NCBI GenBank assembly: GCA_907163375.1 | Contig: CAJQUW010008653.1 | Coordinates: forward strand, 310,001-374,000 | Direction: 5' to 3' | Source of the DNA: Prostheceraeus crozeri | Taxonomy: Eukaryota > Platyhelminthes > Polycladida > Euryleptidae | Length of the DNA: 64,000 nucleotides | In this document: positions 54,076 to 63,717 of the stretch, piece after piece | How positions within the stretch are numbered: the stretch's first letter is position 1 | How the letters are laid out: each line of letters begins with the position of its first letter | The notes under the pieces: model-generated | Told to the model about the DNA's origin: nothing | The model's database searches: none | The model's input: the letters and a program-made list of their open reading frames with translations, nothing else | Program-made: the position numbers and the translations under genes

Positions 54076-54978
54076 TTTGACATGTTATTTACGGTTCTTG
54101 TCATTTGCCATGCCTGAGATTTCTTGTTAACTGTAAGATAATGAAATTTGTATAAGTTTGGAATCATGTAGTACAGTCATATTCCTAAAGCATTACACTT
54201 AGTGAGGAATGATAGATTTGAGTGTAGTGAGTGGCACTCGATCCCGTCGGCAGCCCGAAGGCCTTGTACTGATCACTAGGGAAGTGAGAGATCTTCCCCG
54301 ATACCCGCTCTTTACAGCTGAAGACATCATTGTCACTGCCCCGAAGTGGTAACAGCAACGCCGAGTCAAAGGTAGTGATCAGTAGCTGGGATCTAACCCC
54401 TCAAAGCTGCCTTAGACTTAGTCAAATTTCAAATCTGATAGCAGATTTGAACTCAGCATACTTGAAAACCTTAGTCTACATGTTAAAACTTTGAAAAAAC
54501 TGAAAATTAAGAATTTTTAAAAAATTCCGCATTTTACTACTCCTACTACTTTTAAAAAATTTTATCAGTAGTAAAGACACTATCAAACTCTATCACACAA
54601 ACTTTGAAGTAAGAAGATAGCTTGCCTACTTCAAAAGATAGAGTCCTTTGAAACACCCAATATCGGGAGCTCAGAGCGACGACCGTCGCTTACCTCGTCT
54701 TTCGATGAAGTGATGAGACTTACGTTGTCGGGGGTTTATATATGCTCGGAAGAAAACTTAAAATGGCTCTATCTTCGAAAGTATTCATTGTAGCGACATG
54801 CGGTTTGCTGAAAACGGTTCGTCTCATCATTCTCTATCATATGACATCTGAACCATTCTCGTATGACCACGGGAAGTTGGTGCGTCAGCACATGTCCATG
54901 TAACATGCCACAAGTGAAAAAATTCCTAAGTGTGAGAGCTCCAGTGTGGTGAAAATTTGAAAAATTTAAAACTTCCGA
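54076..54978. other. No gene seen; short self-complementary motifs
   Basis: 54,290 and 54,385 areas contain ACTGATCACTA and TAGTGATCAGTA, an inverted pair about 100 bases apart within a GC-richer block (54,225-54,410). The rest is A+T-rich. I looked for a 5S or tRNA gene here and saw none. Confidence 0.35.
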
Positions 54979-55094
54979 ATTTCGACCTGGGACCTTTACC
55001 AAAACATTTTTCATCAAATTTCACTGACCCCCCTCCCCCCCTCGTTTGGAGAAATTTGATGAAAAATGTTTTGGTAAAGGTCCCAGGTCGAAAT
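54979..55094. repeat. Perfect 44-base hairpin
   Basis: Arms 54,979-55,022 and 55,051-55,094 are exact reverse complements (outer ends ATTTCGACCTGGGACC). The 28-base spacer contains the C-rich run CCCCCCTCCCCCCC. The flanks continue with partial complementarity (AAAATTT-type runs). Confidence 0.9.
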
Positions 55095-55255
55095 GCCACA
55101 CTTTGGAAAATTTTCAAAATTTTACCCATACAAAGTCACTCTGACACTTAGGATTTTTTAAGGTGAGCTACGACATTCCACCCTCCCAACCTGGCCGGCA
55201 CACCACGCCAACCTGGAGAGCGGAGCACACACCACCTCGCGCTACGTCGGCCGGC

Positions 55256-55400
55256 CAGAGGGGGGGACGTCAGACTCGAAGCAACACGACGGCACACCAC
55301 GACCGACTCGACGGACAGGAGGGGGGGACGTCAGACTCGAAGCAACACGGCGGCTCACCACGACCGACTCGACTGACAGGAGGGGGGGACGTCAGCGACG
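55256..55400. repeat. GC-rich tandem repeat, about 61-base unit, 2.3 copies
   Basis: GGGGGGGACGTCAG recurs at about 55,261, 55,322 and 55,383, with the intervening CTCGAAGCAACACGRCGGC...CACGACCGACTCGAC nearly identical. The block is strongly GC-rich against an A+T-rich background. Confidence 0.88.
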
Positions 55401-56999
55401 GCAGCCATCTTGCGCGTTCCAGTGGTGGAGTTTTACTTACTACTGTAGCTGTCCACAACTTTTCCCTTTGACACATCGACGACGTTTTTGTCATCACATC
55501 GACGCCTCCAAATTTGGATTGGCTACATCAATTCAGACGACACTTTACTTGTAGAATGCTTAACTGGTCTTAATTGATTCTCAAAAGTCGCTTAACTAAT
55601 GTTCATTGAAATTGTATCATTTTCGCAACATTTTCTCTAAAATGGTGACCACAATTCGCTATCACATCGACGGCTACTTATTGTGATCTCCTAACCAGAA
55701 GAAATGCTCATTGGATCTAATATTTTCATGATAAATAGTCTGCCCTAAGACTTTCATAATGGCATAATTGGATTTTTCATTTGATCTTTTAACTGTAGTC
55801 TATGCTTCAAAAATACCACAAAGTGTCATCATATCAACGCCGTTGATATTATGATTCTCAGCGTCGATGTAATGATCGAAATTTAAGTCACGATTTAATC
55901 TACACTGCTCGACATGATATCCGTGGAAGATACTTGGTGTACCAGCAACGCAAATGTCTTAGAAGTGTAGCGATTGGAAAAGTAAGGCACCGATTGCCCC
56001 GTTTCTACATCTACACCTTGCAAACAGTTCCTGTGCAATATTCAAGCTTTACCTCTTTTTATCTTTGAATTAACGAGTGGCTTCTTTCAAAGGAGAAAGT
56101 GACAAAAGAAGGAATCGGATTATTGATCACAAACTCCGGTACCGATTCTGAAGATTTTTTACAGATGATCTAAATGACGTATCAGAGTCTGAGAATGGTA
56201 TCACGAGATGAGTATAACCGAAAGCACAGGAGAGATCAGAAACTGTCATGGCAATTGAGTACTAAACTATGCGAGTATCTTATATTGTGGCATTCGACTT
56301 TTAAGGTAGGCTACCTAATTTATTTAATACAATACATTCAACTATTTATATAAAAGTCGATATTCTTTAAAACGTCTCACATAGCCTGTATCAAGTCTAG
56401 ACCATAGAAATCTCTTCAAGCATGCAAGTAGGCCTAGACCTAGATACAGCTACTTTTATCAAATCTCCATTGAAATTTAATAAAGAACGCAACAAAAGTT
56501 ATAATAATTAAAATACCCTGTGAATATCTTTTTCATGCTGCACTTAATTGATATAGATCTTGTCAATCACTTCAGCTGCATTTTGTAATTTTTCGGTCAT
56601 TTACTAGGCCTACAATGTAGACTATTCTTGGTATGATTTGTATTTATTAGCTCATGCATCTCTTGTAGCGGATTTTTTCTTATGTTTTGATTGAGAATTG
56701 AAATATATCTATTGCATTCTGTTTTGATACATTGGATTAGATGCAATTGCTATGGTGCCTATTAGGCGCGCCTATATGATGATCATGATGATGTGATCGC
56801 AAAGTAGTACAGTAGGTTAGTAGGTCTATCTTGAATGGCAATATGAAGCATGAAAATGAGCTCAAGCTTGCGCATAGTACATTATGTGATATTTTTCTGA
56901 TGAATAGTATTTGTAATTATTTATTTCTTTTGTGTGTCTGTTAAGCCTACATGTACATACTTTCCGCATCTGTTTTTGGAGAGGCCTCGACCTTTCAAG
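55401..56999. other. No gene recognised
   Basis: Several ATCACATCGACG-like words occur at 55,472-55,505 and 55,660-55,675 and may mark old short repeats. No frame over 60 codons has support. Confidence 0.35.
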
Positions 57000-57560
57000 G
57001 AATAATAATAATATCTTAATTAGTCTCACAAAGGAGCAGTCGGTGAGAGCTTTACAATAGAAAACTAGCGCGGTGCTCGCGTAGGGTCACAAAAAGTAAT
57101 CGGGAGAAGGCAGGACATAAACACGTCACGCTGCGTTGCAAGGACGCAAGCGATGTAGAGATAATGTGCAGGCGATAACGGTGACAGAATTCTAAGAAGG
57201 AATAAATGTACAATGGGAAGTCGGAGGCGAGACGATGACTAAGCATTGACGGCTGAGGAAGGTTGCAAAATGAAAGGAACAGCCTTGTAAATATAACCGT
57301 ATATAGCGTTGTAAAAATATATCATAAGCACTGTAGTCCGAGAAGCGAATGTCGAAATCACTTAAGTAAGTAAGTCGAAGCAGGTGACGATGTAATCCGA
57401 ATATATACAGCAGCAGATATCATTATCACGAAGAAAGCAGCATACTTAAGAAAGCTGAGGCAACAAAGCAGATAAGCAAGCCGCAGACAGGAGCTGTACG
57501 TCAGCACGGCAGCCTGTCTAAGTGGCGAATGCAGATGTCTCATCAGGCACACTTAAAATC
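57000..57560 (-). mobile_element. Possible 3' end of a CR1-type LINE
   Basis: An AATAATAATAAT tract at 57,002-57,013 is followed by ATCTTAATTAGTCTCACAAAGG. This is the same design as the microsatellite-plus-TTTATTAGTC 3' end of the LINE at 12,000 (minus strand). Downstream sequence has no readable RT, so only a 3' UTR would remain. Inference from the terminus only. Confidence 0.35.
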
Positions 57561-58200
57561 AAGTCTTTATTGATTCTATAATTTTTCACGTTACTAAAAA
57601 AATGTTAACTATACTAAAAAAATGTTAACTATTTTGTCGGCAGAGCTTTGATGAGTTTTATATGCTGCGTAAGCATATTACAACTCCGCCTTATAAAACA
57701 ACCGCTCAAAAAAATATCCACGAGATAAGCTACTGAGATAAATTCTGAACAAAACCTTAAGTCCAACCATAAAGCAACCAAAAATGTCTTCTAAGTAATG
57801 GGCAAAAGACCGTTCCAGGACACCATAAAATTCAAAAAAATAGTATCTTTAAAAACGACATAAATTCATGAATTTGAACCCTTTTTCAGGTTTTTAAGAC
57901 CTAAATACATGAATTTAGTCCATTCAAAAAGTACCATTTTTTCAAAAAAATTGCATTTTTAAAAACGACTAAATTCATGAATTTTGGTCATTTTTCAGGT
58001 TATGAAGACCTAAATTCGTAAATTTGGGCGTTTTTAAAAATACCCAATTTTTCAAATTTTTCAAAATCTCAAATTTGAGAATTACAATTTTCACCCTGAA
58101 AATCATGATCGTTCCAGGACACCGAAAAAATCAGAAAAGTTAAGAATCTCAAATTTGTGATTATGATCATTTTCTTGCTCAAATCATGACCGCTCCTGGC
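57561..58200. repeat. Low-complexity tandem-like repeat with AAATTCATGAATTT cores
   Basis: A unit of roughly 105-110 bases (TTTAAAAACGAC, AAATTCATGAATTT, CAGGTT, AAGACCTAAAT) appears at about 57,850 and 57,955 with degenerate extension. GTTCCAGGACACC recurs at 57,811 and 58,110 as flanking words. Confidence 0.65.
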
Positions 58201-58441
58201 GTTCTTACAATTTATCTACTGCTTTGCACTTAGATGAACACTCAATTGTAGAGAACATCTGCTTCTCGCATTTATGAATAAAAGGCATTTCAGTGTAAAG
58301 AGCTGTGTCCTCCACTCAAACATTTGAAAGGAAACAATGTATGAAAGAACAAACAGCTGCTACTACTCTGTGAAACAATGAGATTTTAATTGTACGTTAG
58401 GCAAGTTGTTTTAATTCTTGTTAGTGCGTCAGCACACCCGT
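58201..58441. other. Upstream region of the 58.4-kb genes
   Basis: Non-coding A+T-rich sequence; possible promoter, no motif assigned. Confidence 0.35.
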
Positions 58442-58621
58442 ATGACGTTAAGATATCTGCCAGCTGTACTGTTTTCATTTATCTCTCTCGTCTGTCATTG
58501 TATCGTGTGCTCAGATTGTTGTGATATTATTTCAATCAACACTTATCATCTGCTTGCTCTCATCGTTCCGCTATCTTTAATTACGTTATTCTTATATTTT
58601 GAACATAGTGATTTGTACTAA
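58442..58621 (+). CDS. Small hydrophobic membrane protein
   Basis: 59 residues from the ATG at 58,442, with two predicted membrane segments (AVLFSFISLVCHCIVC and LLALIVPLSLITLFLYF) separated by CDIISINTYH. The stop is 14 bases before the next ATG, so the two genes could share a transcript. No family recognised; composition and hydrophobicity support a real protein only moderately. Confidence 0.4.
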   Translation: MTLRYLPAVLFSFISLVCHCIVCSDCCDIISINTYHLLALIVPLSLITLFLYFEHSDLY

Positions 58622-58635
58622 TTTATCCGTCAATC

Positions 58636-59304
58636 ATGAGTCAAGCAGTCGTTGAACAACAAGCCAACATAGCAACGGTACTTCCAGAGTTCTTCAAAAA
58701 TATTGCGGATTTGTTCATTCCATCGGAGAAACATTCTGAATACTTTTCGTATATAGACCAGCAAGTGAAGAAAGCGCCTCTACTCTTCAATCCTGACGCT
58801 ATACGTTCTGCTCGAAAAGCATACAAAGAGCAACATAAAATCGCAGCCAGAGCAAAGAAGGAAGCAGCACTTCCCTTCAGAATCGAAACATTTACAAAAC
58901 AGTTGAAGGAAAGTGTTGTTGAACGTCATACATTCATCGAATCAGTGGAATATTTTACAGAACCGGCGGGGGACATTTCAACGACAGTGAATTCTTTGAA
59001 ACAACACTTGAAATACGAAAAACAAAGCCATCTTTTGAGTGTCACATGTAAAATTTTTATTGGAAAACACGCCAATCATATATTATCCTTGTGTGAGAAT
59101 AATAAATCAGATTTCACATATCTCTTAAAACATCACAATATTAACTATTCACGAACTGAATTGAGCTTCGCAATGAAGTTGGCAAAACTGGCAGATAAAT
59201 TTCAGACTCTTTGTAGAGTCTCGCTTCCTATACGACTGTTAAAAACTAATCTTTCAATCTTGGAGCAGTGTCTTTCACAAGATGAGTGTTTTTGGAATAA
59301 TTGA
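58636..59304 (+). CDS. Unknown helical protein near element 2
   Basis: 222 residues, intact and mostly alpha-helical. The N-terminal half is basic (AARAKKEAALPF, KYEKQSHLLSV). The C-terminal half (FTYLLKHHNINYSRTELSFA, LAKLADKFQTLCRVSLPIRL, LEQCLSQDECFW) resembles in style small proteins seen repeatedly in virus-like and transposon-rich invertebrate loci, but I cannot name a family. It may be an accessory gene of element 2, since it runs toward the protease on the same strand. Confidence 0.5.
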   Translation: MSQAVVEQQANIATVLPEFFKNIADLFIPSEKHSEYFSYIDQQVKKAPLLFNPDAIRSARKAYKEQHKIAARAKKEAALPFRIETFTKQLKESVVERHTFIESVEYFTEPAGDISTTVNSLKQHLKYEKQSHLLSVTCKIFIGKHANHILSLCENNKSDFTYLLKHHNINYSRTELSFAMKLAKLADKFQTLCRVSLPIRLLKTNLSILEQCLSQDECFWNN

Positions 59305-59527
59305 TTATTCAACCCTTCTGTTTTCAATCATTTTCATTATGTTGTTGTATGACGTCATCTTTCTCTCATCCAATTAAAACGTGTCCACGCGTGGACAAAT
59401 TTACATGTATTTCAATGTATCCAAATTGAATGTATGCAAAGTGGATGTAACCAAATTGAAATATCCATGTGTTGTTTTTAATTTCTCATTTACGGGAATA
59501 TAATAGAAACATTTTATCTTCTATAAA
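59305..59527. other. Intergenic, short inverted word pair
   Basis: ACGTGTCCACGCGTGGACAA at about 59,380 is a near-palindrome. Nothing else is seen. Confidence 0.4.
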
Positions 59528-59698
59528 AATGAGAAACATTAGAGACTTCCAAAAAATATACGGCAAACAAAACCACGTCAAATTTCGATTTAAATGAGAT
59601 TGCTAAGCAATTGGGAATAAAGAATTTTCACATATTGATGAGTAATGAATTACTATTGATAAAAGATGTACGAAACACTAACTCTACTAATAAAATGT
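59528..59698 (+). pseudogene. Partial duplicate of the protease N-terminus
   Basis: Starts MRNIRDFQKIYGKQNH, then shifts frame into SNFDLNEIAKQLGIKNFHIL. This closely matches the start of the protease gene at 59,848 (SNIKKFF, then NFDLMKIANQLGIKNFHVL). It ends after about 55 codons with no catalytic residues. Probably a tandem partial duplication. Confidence 0.7.
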
Positions 59699-59847
59699 AA
59701 CAATGTAACGTTTTAATTTAATCTAAATTAAATCATTTCAAAATCGAATAAGTAGTAAGGAAAGACATCATTAGAGAACAGTTTTAAATCAATACCCCCT
59801 CCCTTCTATCTTCTAGGGGTCCCTACAAGAAATTTTTTTAATTATAA

Positions 59848-60283
59848 AATGAGCAACATAAAGAAGTTTTTTAAATGATATGGAACGCAAACCACGACAA
59901 ATTTCGACCTAATGAAAATCGCAAATCAATTAGGAATAAAGAATTTTCATGTTCTAATGAGAGTCGAATTACAATTTCTAAAAAATAAGCCAACTGTAAA
60001 TTTCATAACAAATCTTCATACGTCAGATGAAAAAGGTGTACATTGGTCAGCAGGACAAAGAAATATAAACTGTTCTAATTATTATTTTGACTCATACGGA
60101 CTTCCACCTACGAATGAAGTAAGAGAAATACTTGGAAATGGTATTTATAATGCATTTCAAATTCAAAAACAAGGAACTACTTACTGTGGGCAATTGTGTC
60201 TTTATGTTTTATTGAAATTACAGGAAGGAGTACCATTTCTAGATATTATGTTAGAATTGAATAATAATGATAATGATAATTAA
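59848..60283 (+). pseudogene. Adenain-like cysteine protease (element 2), N-terminal stop
   Basis: From the ATG at 59,848 the frame meets a TGA after 9 codons and is then open to 60,283. Catalytic pattern: KGVHWSAGQ (His), YYFDSYGLPP (Asp) and KQGTTYCGQLCLYVLLKL (Cys in TYCGQ, with the Gln upstream). This is the order of the adenovirus maturation protease group. An intact catalytic core with an early stop suggests recent loss, or use of a later start. It converges tail-to-tail with the integrase gene, overlapping its stop by 4 bases. Confidence 0.8.
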
Positions 60284-61467
60284 AAATCAGTTCGTTGTAA
60301 TTCATTTTGATAAAATCGGCCTCTGATATTTTCATCATCTAAATCTTTGATTTCGTAAGTAATCGGATAAGTTTGATTTATTTTACAAACTTCAAATATC
60401 TCTTTCGTCCAGTATCCGACGAAGCCTTTTTCAAATTTATTCTTATATTTAAATATTCTAACTCTATCTCCAATTTTAAATTTCGGCTTAAGTTTCTGCA
60501 AATTCGGATTACTCTCATTCGAATAATTATTCTCGAATATTTTTTTTCTTATCAAATCAGGGTCGTCAGAAGCATTCTTTGGAGTTTCTTCAATACCAGA
60601 ATGAACTTTATTATTGTACTCTTCTACAATTCCTGGTAATATCTTCAACCATTTCTGATTTCTTTGCTCAGTAAATTTCTTGAATAATTTATTTTTTAAC
60701 GTCCGATTGAATCTTTCTATCACTACGGCCTTCCCTGCATTTTCAGTTGAATAAACAGTTTCAAATAGTGGCTGAACGTTTCGGTTATAAAATTCCGACC
60801 CATTATCAACAAACAATTTTTTTGGCTTTCTATTACTTTCTTTAAAGATTTCTTCAAACGCATATTTAACTGATAGACCACTTTTATTTTTTAAAGGCTT
60901 TACCCAAGCGTATCGTGTATATAAATCTATAACGGTCAATGCGTATTTGTAGTCCCTTTCATTCGGCATATGAATAAGATCAGCACTCCAAATATCATCT
61001 TTATTAAATACTTTTACTTTCAATAAATATTTAGGCCTTCTGTATTCCCTATGAATTTCGGACGCATAGGTTCGAGCGTTGCTCTCAGACAGCTTTGCTG
61101 TCGTTTCATTTAAACCCTGACTGAATAATATTTTAGCTTGTAAAGCTTTCTTAACAAACATTCTTTCAATTTTTTCTCTAAATGTAGGATTTTGAATACT
61201 ATCTAATTCTTGAATCATCTTCTTATCAGCTGCATGTCGAGAACTTAGATCATGATTTCGATAAGCTAAATCATGTCTATAAGCGGCGGCATCTACTCTA
61301 TTTATTGGTTCTTCACCTGGTTTCGGATTATTATTCTCATCTAGTCTTATATCTAATCGAGTTCCTGGCCCAGTATATGAATGACCAGGAAGATGTTTTT
61401 CTTTTGTATATTTACCCCAAATAAATCCAGAAAAGTTTTCTAATGTTTTTTTGTATGTCACCTCCAA
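60280..61467 (-). CDS. Phospholipase A2-like domain fused to integrase (element 2)
   Basis: 395 residues, intact. Residues about 25-95 form a parvovirus-VP1-type PLA2 domain. It has the Ca-binding loop HSYTGPGTRLD and the catalytic His-Asp helix DAAAYRHDLAYRNHD, with a supporting Asp/Lys helix after (AADKKMIQELD). Residues about 150-330 form an rve integrase core: D in DIWSADLIHM, ALTVIDLYTRYAWVKPL, D in LFVDNGSEFYN, E in VVIERFNRTLKN. An SH3-like tail follows (FKIGDRVRIFKYKN; RGRFYQNEL). No chromodomain is present. PLA2 normally breaches endosomal membranes during entry, while integrase acts in the nucleus, so the fused product may be cleaved by the protease. Confidence 0.86.
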   Translation of the reverse strand: MEVTYKKTLENFSGFIWGKYTKEKHLPGHSYTGPGTRLDIRLDENNNPKPGEEPINRVDAAAYRHDLAYRNHDLSSRHAADKKMIQELDSIQNPTFREKIERMFVKKALQAKILFSQGLNETTAKLSESNARTYASEIHREYRRPKYLLKVKVFNKDDIWSADLIHMPNERDYKYALTVIDLYTRYAWVKPLKNKSGLSVKYAFEEIFKESNRKPKKLFVDNGSEFYNRNVQPLFETVYSTENAGKAVVIERFNRTLKNKLFKKFTEQRNQKWLKILPGIVEEYNNKVHSGIEETPKNASDDPDLIRKKIFENNYSNESNPNLQKLKPKFKIGDRVRIFKYKNKFEKGFVGYWTKEIFEVCKINQTYPITYEIKDLDDENIRGRFYQNELQRTDF

Positions 61468-61681
61468 TATGCTGACAGTTTCAGTTTTTATTTTTGTTTA
61501 ATAGATAATTCAATAAATCTAAATTAGCAATTTTTAATTTAATTAAATTTTTGGAATTTGTAGAATTCATTTTAAAAGATAAAATAAATGTTTTACCGAA
61601 TCGGACCGAAGGTCCTGAGGCTTTAGCCGATAGAGCTTTGTTCAGAGGCTTTAGCCGATCGGACCGAAGGTCCTGAGGTTA
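61468..61681. repeat. Intergenic with repeated GGACCGAAGGTCC hairpins
   Basis: The palindromic word GGACCGAAGGTCCTGAGG occurs twice (about 61,602 and 61,658), with GGCTTTAGCCGAT also repeated. Related words recur near 62,385 (GGCTTCAGCCGATC) and 63,898 (AACCGAAGGTT). They may be element-specific hairpins, terminators or packaging/termination signals. Confidence 0.6.
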
Positions 61682-62164
61682 TTACCGAATCATACTAGGA
61701 CTTAGATATATTCCAGAACCATCTTTTGTTTCTTTAATTTCAATTAAATCATCAACATTGTGGAGAATATTTTTAAGAACTCGTTTTCCTTCATCAACTA
61801 ATTTTAATTTACTAATATAATTATCTACTATTCCGTCACCCCTAGCAACTTTCTCTAACTCTCTATTATGACGTTTTTGTTCTTCTAATGCTGCCTTCTC
61901 TGATTTATTTTTATTTACTGCTTGGACAATACCAGCTGTCCCACCTGCAACACTTCCTGCTGCTGCTATGCCACCTATTATTAGAGGAATTAATGGGAGA
62001 ATCCCGCCATTCTTTTCTTCTCGTAATTGAATATTCTCTATCATTGGTTTACTTATGTAATACTTTTTTTTGTTAATCGTAATAGTTTTAGGGGTATTTT
62101 TGTCAACAATATTACGTAATTTTAATTCAACAGTTTTATTATTATTACTTTTCGCTTGCGACAT
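61682..62164 (-). CDS. pVI-like membrane-active minor capsid candidate (element 2)
   Basis: 160 residues, intact. The N-terminus is polar. At about 53-85 lies a Gly-rich hydrophobic segment (GGILPLIPLIIGGIAAAGSV and AGGTAGIVQAV), then a charged helix (KSEKAALEEQKRHNRELEKV). The C-terminus GSGIYLSP is near the end. Gly-Gly-led hydrophobic segments in proteins beside the capsid gene are typical of Polinton-like minor virion proteins. Function by position and composition only. Confidence 0.58.
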   Translation of the reverse strand: MSQAKSNNNKTVELKLRNIVDKNTPKTITINKKKYYISKPMIENIQLREEKNGGILPLIPLIIGGIAAAGSVAGGTAGIVQAVNKNKSEKAALEEQKRHNRELEKVARGDGIVDNYISKLKLVDEGKRVLKNILHNVDDLIEIKETKDGSGIYLSPSMIR

Positions 62165-62189
62165 TTTTAATAAAAAAATTTTATGTTAA

Positions 62190-62350
62190 CAAAAATTTTT
62201 AATCTATTGTAGTCATGAAAAATTTTTTAAGTTAAGAATTATTAATCTATTCAAGTTATGAAAAATTTTAAGTTATCAAAAATTTTAATCTATTCTAGTT
62301 ATGAAAAACTTTTAAGTTACCAAAAAATTTTAATCTATTCTAGTTATGAA
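62190..62350. repeat. A+T-rich tandem repeat upstream of the minor capsid gene
   Basis: Four imperfect copies of a 33-45-base unit built on TTATGAAAAAnTTTTAAGTTA and AATCTATTCTAG. It lies between two element genes, in the space expected to hold their promoter. Confidence 0.75.
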
Positions 62351-62382
62351 AAAAAATTAATTAATCGACAAAGTCTTGGGCT

Positions 62383-63717
62383 TCAGCCGATCCTAGCCAT
62401 CTTTCCATTAAGAATTTCAATAGAATATTTTACATCTTCTAGCAATAAACCATAAGCCATCAATGAAGTTGTGGAATCTTTCTTTTCAATATTAATTGTT
62501 ACATCACAACCAGTCTTGATAATATCTTCAGATTGTGCACTTAAATCGAAACAGAAAACAGGATATAAATGTCTCCAATCTCCAGGAGTTAATTGTGGTT
62601 CAACTCCAAATTCTATACAAAGATTTCGATAAGAATCATATCCTTCCATAAATTGATTTTTGGTATCATCGAATCTTAATGGATCAATTGGATATCGGGT
62701 TTGATTTAATGAAACTTGTAAACTTCGAATTGTATTAATATGAAAAAGATTGTTGTTCTTATCAAAACTTGGAGAATTATTTCTTTGAAATGTTAGTAAT
62801 AAATATCTTGGAGTATTCGCAGTTCTAGTAAAATGCCAGTTAAATCTTTGTTCGGAAAAAGTTACTGAACTAGCAGTACGCTTTAGAAAATTTACTGGAA
62901 TTGGTTTATTAGTATTTAATCTTTTTGCAATAGCCGTTTCAATCTCTAAACTAGGAGTAATATGCTTAATCCACCATTCAAGTCTATCAATTTTTAGATA
63001 TGCTTTTTTTCCAGTCTTACCAAAAAAGATTAATTCATTATTTGCTGTGCGGTGAATTATTAACTTAAATTTTAATTGATATGATATTTTATCATAATCT
63101 AAATATCCGAATAATGAAGACAATGACCAATTAACTGTCTGTTTACTTTTCTTGTTAAATTAACGTCTTTCTTTATATGCACTATTGTTTGTTTTATTTA
63201 AATGTTTTGCAATATTTTCTACATCTTTCGCAATTCCTGCTGCATCTGTTCCAGCGTGAGTTAAATCATCAACAATTATACCATCATTAGTATCAGGAAA
63301 CCAACCTTCGATTTCATACTTTTTATTATTTTCACCAATTGTTACAAATCTAAGCATTGTATCAATTACACCTGGAGAATCACTTATTGTTTCTATATTT
63401 TGAGTTGCAACATCTAAACGCATTTGTGTAAATAATCTTGGAAAAAAATTATTCTCTAGTGCAATATTATCGGTTTCTGGTAATGGTGTTGTAAAATTGG
63501 CATCACTATACAAAGAATATTCACAGTGTAAAAATGAATCAGGTAGATATATATAACTCTGCTGATTATCAACTTCAAAAATTAAATCACCTCCAGTATT
63601 TACTCTACTGGAAGATCATGGATTCATAGCAATTCTTATATAGTCATTCTTTTTTTGATTGCAACTGACGAACGGAGGATCGTCTAATCTAAATTTATTT
63701 TCGATAAGCGAAGACAT
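62383..63717 (-). pseudogene. Major capsid protein of element 2, two in-frame stops
   Basis: One register from the ATG at 63,717 to the stop at 62,383, about 445 codons, with a TGA at 63,618-63,616 and a TAA near 63,162-63,160. Readable parts: DNQQSYIYLPDSFLHCEYSL, ALENNFFPRLFTQMRLDVAT, PGVIDTMLRFVTIG, KIDRLEWWIKHITPSLEIET, YPIDPLRFDD, FCFDLSAQSEDI and the C-terminal VTINIEKKD. Beta-rich halves with N-N-FxxxLF and the later LSAQ pattern match the double-jelly-roll capsid proteins common in invertebrate virus-like elements. It is clearly a different lineage from the 43,137 protein. Two isolated stops in an otherwise readable gene imply a recent fossil. Confidence 0.68.

Noticed and set aside
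54225-54410. GC-richer block considered as a 5S rRNA or tRNA gene
   Set aside because: No pol III A/B/C box set and no cloverleaf or 5S fold could be drawn; only an inverted ACTGATCACTA pair is present.
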